From Nepenthes gracilis (lineage: Eukaryota; Streptophyta; Magnoliopsida; Caryophyllales; Nepenthaceae), in the NCBI GenBank assembly GCA_033239525.1, contig BSYO01000006.1, forward strand, positions 18,872,175 through 18,936,174: DNA of 64,000 nt, read 5' to 3'. Shown here piece by piece: positions 61,798 to 64,000 of this stretch (the stretch's first letter is position 1; the number at the start of each line of letters is the position of its first letter). Under the pieces are notes generated by a model. That model was not told the origin of the DNA. It made no database searches and saw only the letters and a list, made by a program, of their open reading frames with translations. A program made the position numbers and the translations under genes.

Positions 61798-62101
61798 GTA
61801 GTTCTATGATTTTTTCTTTTCTATATTCTCTGTCATGTAGGCATCTTTTAACTTACGATATTGTTTGCTGACCTACTGTAAATTATGATCTGCGGTTTAG
61901 TATTTCGCAATCCAAGTTGTGATATGTATAATTTGGCCATTTCACTTTCTCTGGTAGGCTGCTGACCATTTTAGTGTTATTTACCTACTACTTATTTAGG
62001 TGTTTGAGGCCCTAAAGGTTACCAGAAAATACTGTCAAGAGGGAAAAGAAGGGAAGAACTCAAAAAGGCTCTGCTGAAATATCAACTATGATGAGGATGC
62101 T

Positions 62102-62519
62102 TGTTACGAACCTTTAATTATTTTCTTTTCTCATTTTCTCCCTGGGTTGTTTGGTTTGTTTCCTTAGAGAATCCGTTAGGTTCCCGTTTTTACATTACAA
62201 AACCCCGTTCTGATTTGTTAACATTACGGTTGTTTGGCGAAATTAGTTACAGCCCGTGGAAGAATTTCCCGTTTCCCGTTTTCCTAATTTCCCGTTCAGT
62301 ATATAGTGTTGACATGAGTAATTCAAAGAGTAACAAATCGATATTCTAATTCTCTCTCTCTCCTGCGTCTTCCTCCCCTCTCCTGTTATTCTCTCCCTCT
62401 TCCCTCTCCCTTTTCCCTCTCCTTCCCTCGTACCCGGCCTGAGATCGGCGCATTCCTCCTCTGCGAGATCTCCCTTCCCTTGAGTTCTTCATCAAGCAAA
62501 CATGGTGATTGCATCGTGA
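62102..62519 (+). repeat. Probable 5' LTR of the gypsy-type element
   Basis: TG at the left end, repeated CCCGTTTCCCG-type words in the middle (62180-62300) and a long C/T tract (62350-62430) before the primer-binding motif. The partner LTR lies outside the window, so the borders are provisional. Confidence 0.5.
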
Positions 62520-64000
62520 ATGGTGCTTTCATTGAGAGAAATGCCGAGGAGGAGATCGAAGCACAAGCTCTCGGGCGCTCGGGAGGTGTTGTCGCCTTTG
62601 TCACGAGATGAAGGCTCAACTAGGCCGATTTGATGCCCGCGTGTCCTCACAAGCCGAACAAATCGGGTCGACAAACTCCGCTCATCCATGGCGGAACTCG
62701 GCTCCATCCACCGCCTCGGCAAGGGTCGATAAACCCTTGACTTCATCACGATTTGATTTCCACCTTTGCTAATTTTTTCGAAAATATCCTTACTTGAGCG
62801 ATGCGTCGTTGATCTTTGATGCTTCGCTTCCTCGTTTCTACCTCCACAAAATCGGCACTCCTGTATCGTTTCGACCGCTAATTCCTCTTTATCTTGATTA
62901 AGTTGGGTTCTCCACCACTAAAGCGCCCGGACCTCCTTCAAGGCCCTTTGGAGGTCGGACTCGAATCGAAATTAGATTCACATGTGTCTGATCTCGATTA
63001 GGAGCTACCTACCCACGGCTTCTCGGCAAAAGCTTCTCCTCCATCACTACTTAGTGTACCAAAATCCATACCGCGGTTGGCTTCCCTCGTTATGCAAATT
63101 CCTCTTTAATTTCCACTCCATCCTCGTCTAAGACTCACATCTTACCCGAATACCACACACACATCTATAGCTAGCTCGTCACCTTTCACCACAATTACCG
63201 CAAGAATTTCCTTACCCCACAGACCCTTGTACCGATGAAGAACTCGAATTCTGCACTAATGGTATCACACGACACACGGATTGTGTTCTAGCGGTGTGAG
63301 TTACACAAAACTTGTAGCGGTTCCATCAGTCTTGTTCCAAATACGGGAGCCGCCTACGGTGGTCTTTTGAAAACGGATCCGTTTCCCAAAACCGCCCACC
63401 ACCATCTGGCCATTTTGTTTCGAGGTGGGTTAGGGTTCCCCCGACCATACAAGGCCTTGGAGGGTCCTCTTAGCTTGTCACTCACGTTGCAAGGAGTCGT
63501 TTATGGCCATCTGTTGTTGTTTCGGTGGATGGGTTTTTGAAGAAGGCTTGGCACACCAGCTTGCAGGACAATGGGATACTTCACGCGGTGAGGTCACCAT
63601 GGTGGTTGGAGATTAAGGATGGAGAAGCTCTGAGCCTTTGGTGAAGTTGAGTGAAAATAATGCTTGGCAATTCTGTTGAAGAGTAATGCGAGCCTTAGGA
63701 GGTTTCATGCCTCACGGTTTGATATAGTGAAGGCTGGCTTTGAAGGGTGAAAGAGATGTTGTTTCCATTAACAAAGTGGTTACAGCGCGCCCCTTTTTCC
63801 ACCACTAGTTAAAATCGAGAAATTACAATTTTGGAGCAAGTCTTTGGAGCAAGTTTTACTTGATTGGGTCGAGTAGCACTCAACATGGCAATTGAGTTTA
63901 AGCACGGGGTTCCGTGCGTGCTAAATGGGCAAACTTTGGCGTGCACTGGCAGTTAATCAACTCTCATCTACATGTTGGAGTCTTCAAATTGCAAGCTACG
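62102..64000 (+). mobile_element. Ty3/gypsy-type LTR retrotransposon, 5' part, truncated by window edge
   Basis: A probable 5' LTR runs from TGTTACGAACC at 62102 to about 62519, with a C/T-rich leader in its last third. It is followed by TGGTGCTTTCATTGAG at 62521-62536, a primer-site motif I associate with plant gypsy elements, and then an ATG (62540) opening a basic gag-like frame (MPRRRSKHK...). The frame breaks after about 30 codons. Downstream sequence to the right edge is GC-richer and full of stops, consistent with a degraded gag region. No pol domain is reached within the window. The element lies in intron 3 of the MAP1D-like gene in the same orientation. Confidence 0.6.

Overview
The window reads as nuclear DNA of a eudicot plant. 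It is AT-rich and intron-rich, with simple repeats, Ty1/copia and Ty3/gypsy-type LTR retroelements, and three recognisable plant gene families: a KRP/ICK cyclin-dependent kinase inhibitor, a PLS-class pentatricopeptide repeat (PPR) protein and an organelle-type methionine aminopeptidase (MAP1D-like). I see no CRISPR array, operon or bacterial feature. The species cannot be fixed from sequence alone.

Layout. 0.1-1.1 kb: a probable copia-type solo LTR. 1.1-5.5 kb: gene-poor AT-rich DNA with a perfect 46-bp tandem repeat. 5.58-28.86 kb: a local segmental duplication. Copy 1 is about 5580-16070, copy 2 about 17038-26465 and a partial copy 3 about 27203-28860. Copies 1 and 2 each carry a four-exon KRP gene on the minus strand. 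The first KRP (10835-12130) is fully open, 229 codons plus stop, with consensus splice sites. The second (22272-23539) has single-base indels and a premature stop. Copy 2 lacks about 2.5 kb that copy 1 has, and copy 3 lacks a roughly 1-kb block found in copy 2.

28.9-37.3 kb: mostly AT-rich spacer with a probable LTR fragment (31.3-32.3 kb), an AAT microsatellite and a small GC-rich relic. 37346-45715: a structurally complete but decayed minus-strand Ty1/copia element with both LTRs, primer-binding site, polypurine tract, a 5-bp target duplication (GGGGT), gag-pol relics and an extra reading frame after RNase H. 47.4-51.6 kb: an unclassified repeat complex with distant terminal-like repeats and a tandemly duplicated, decayed acidic repeat ORF.

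52.3 kb to the right edge: the 5' half of a MAP1D-like gene on the plus strand. Its first three coding exons splice in frame (52327-52432, 57670-57739, 61569-61797) and encode the transit-peptide region and the linker leading to the catalytic domain. A 629-codon intronless PPR gene (53911-55800) lies inside MAP1D intron 1 on the same strand. A Ty3/gypsy-type element starts at 62102, inside intron 3, and runs off the window, so the catalytic exons are not visible. The two intact nuclear genes likely to act in organelles (MAP1D, PPR) thus share one transcriptional neighbourhood. The KRP pair is a separate cell-cycle locus whose upstream region carries a cluster of AACGG mitotic-type motifs.
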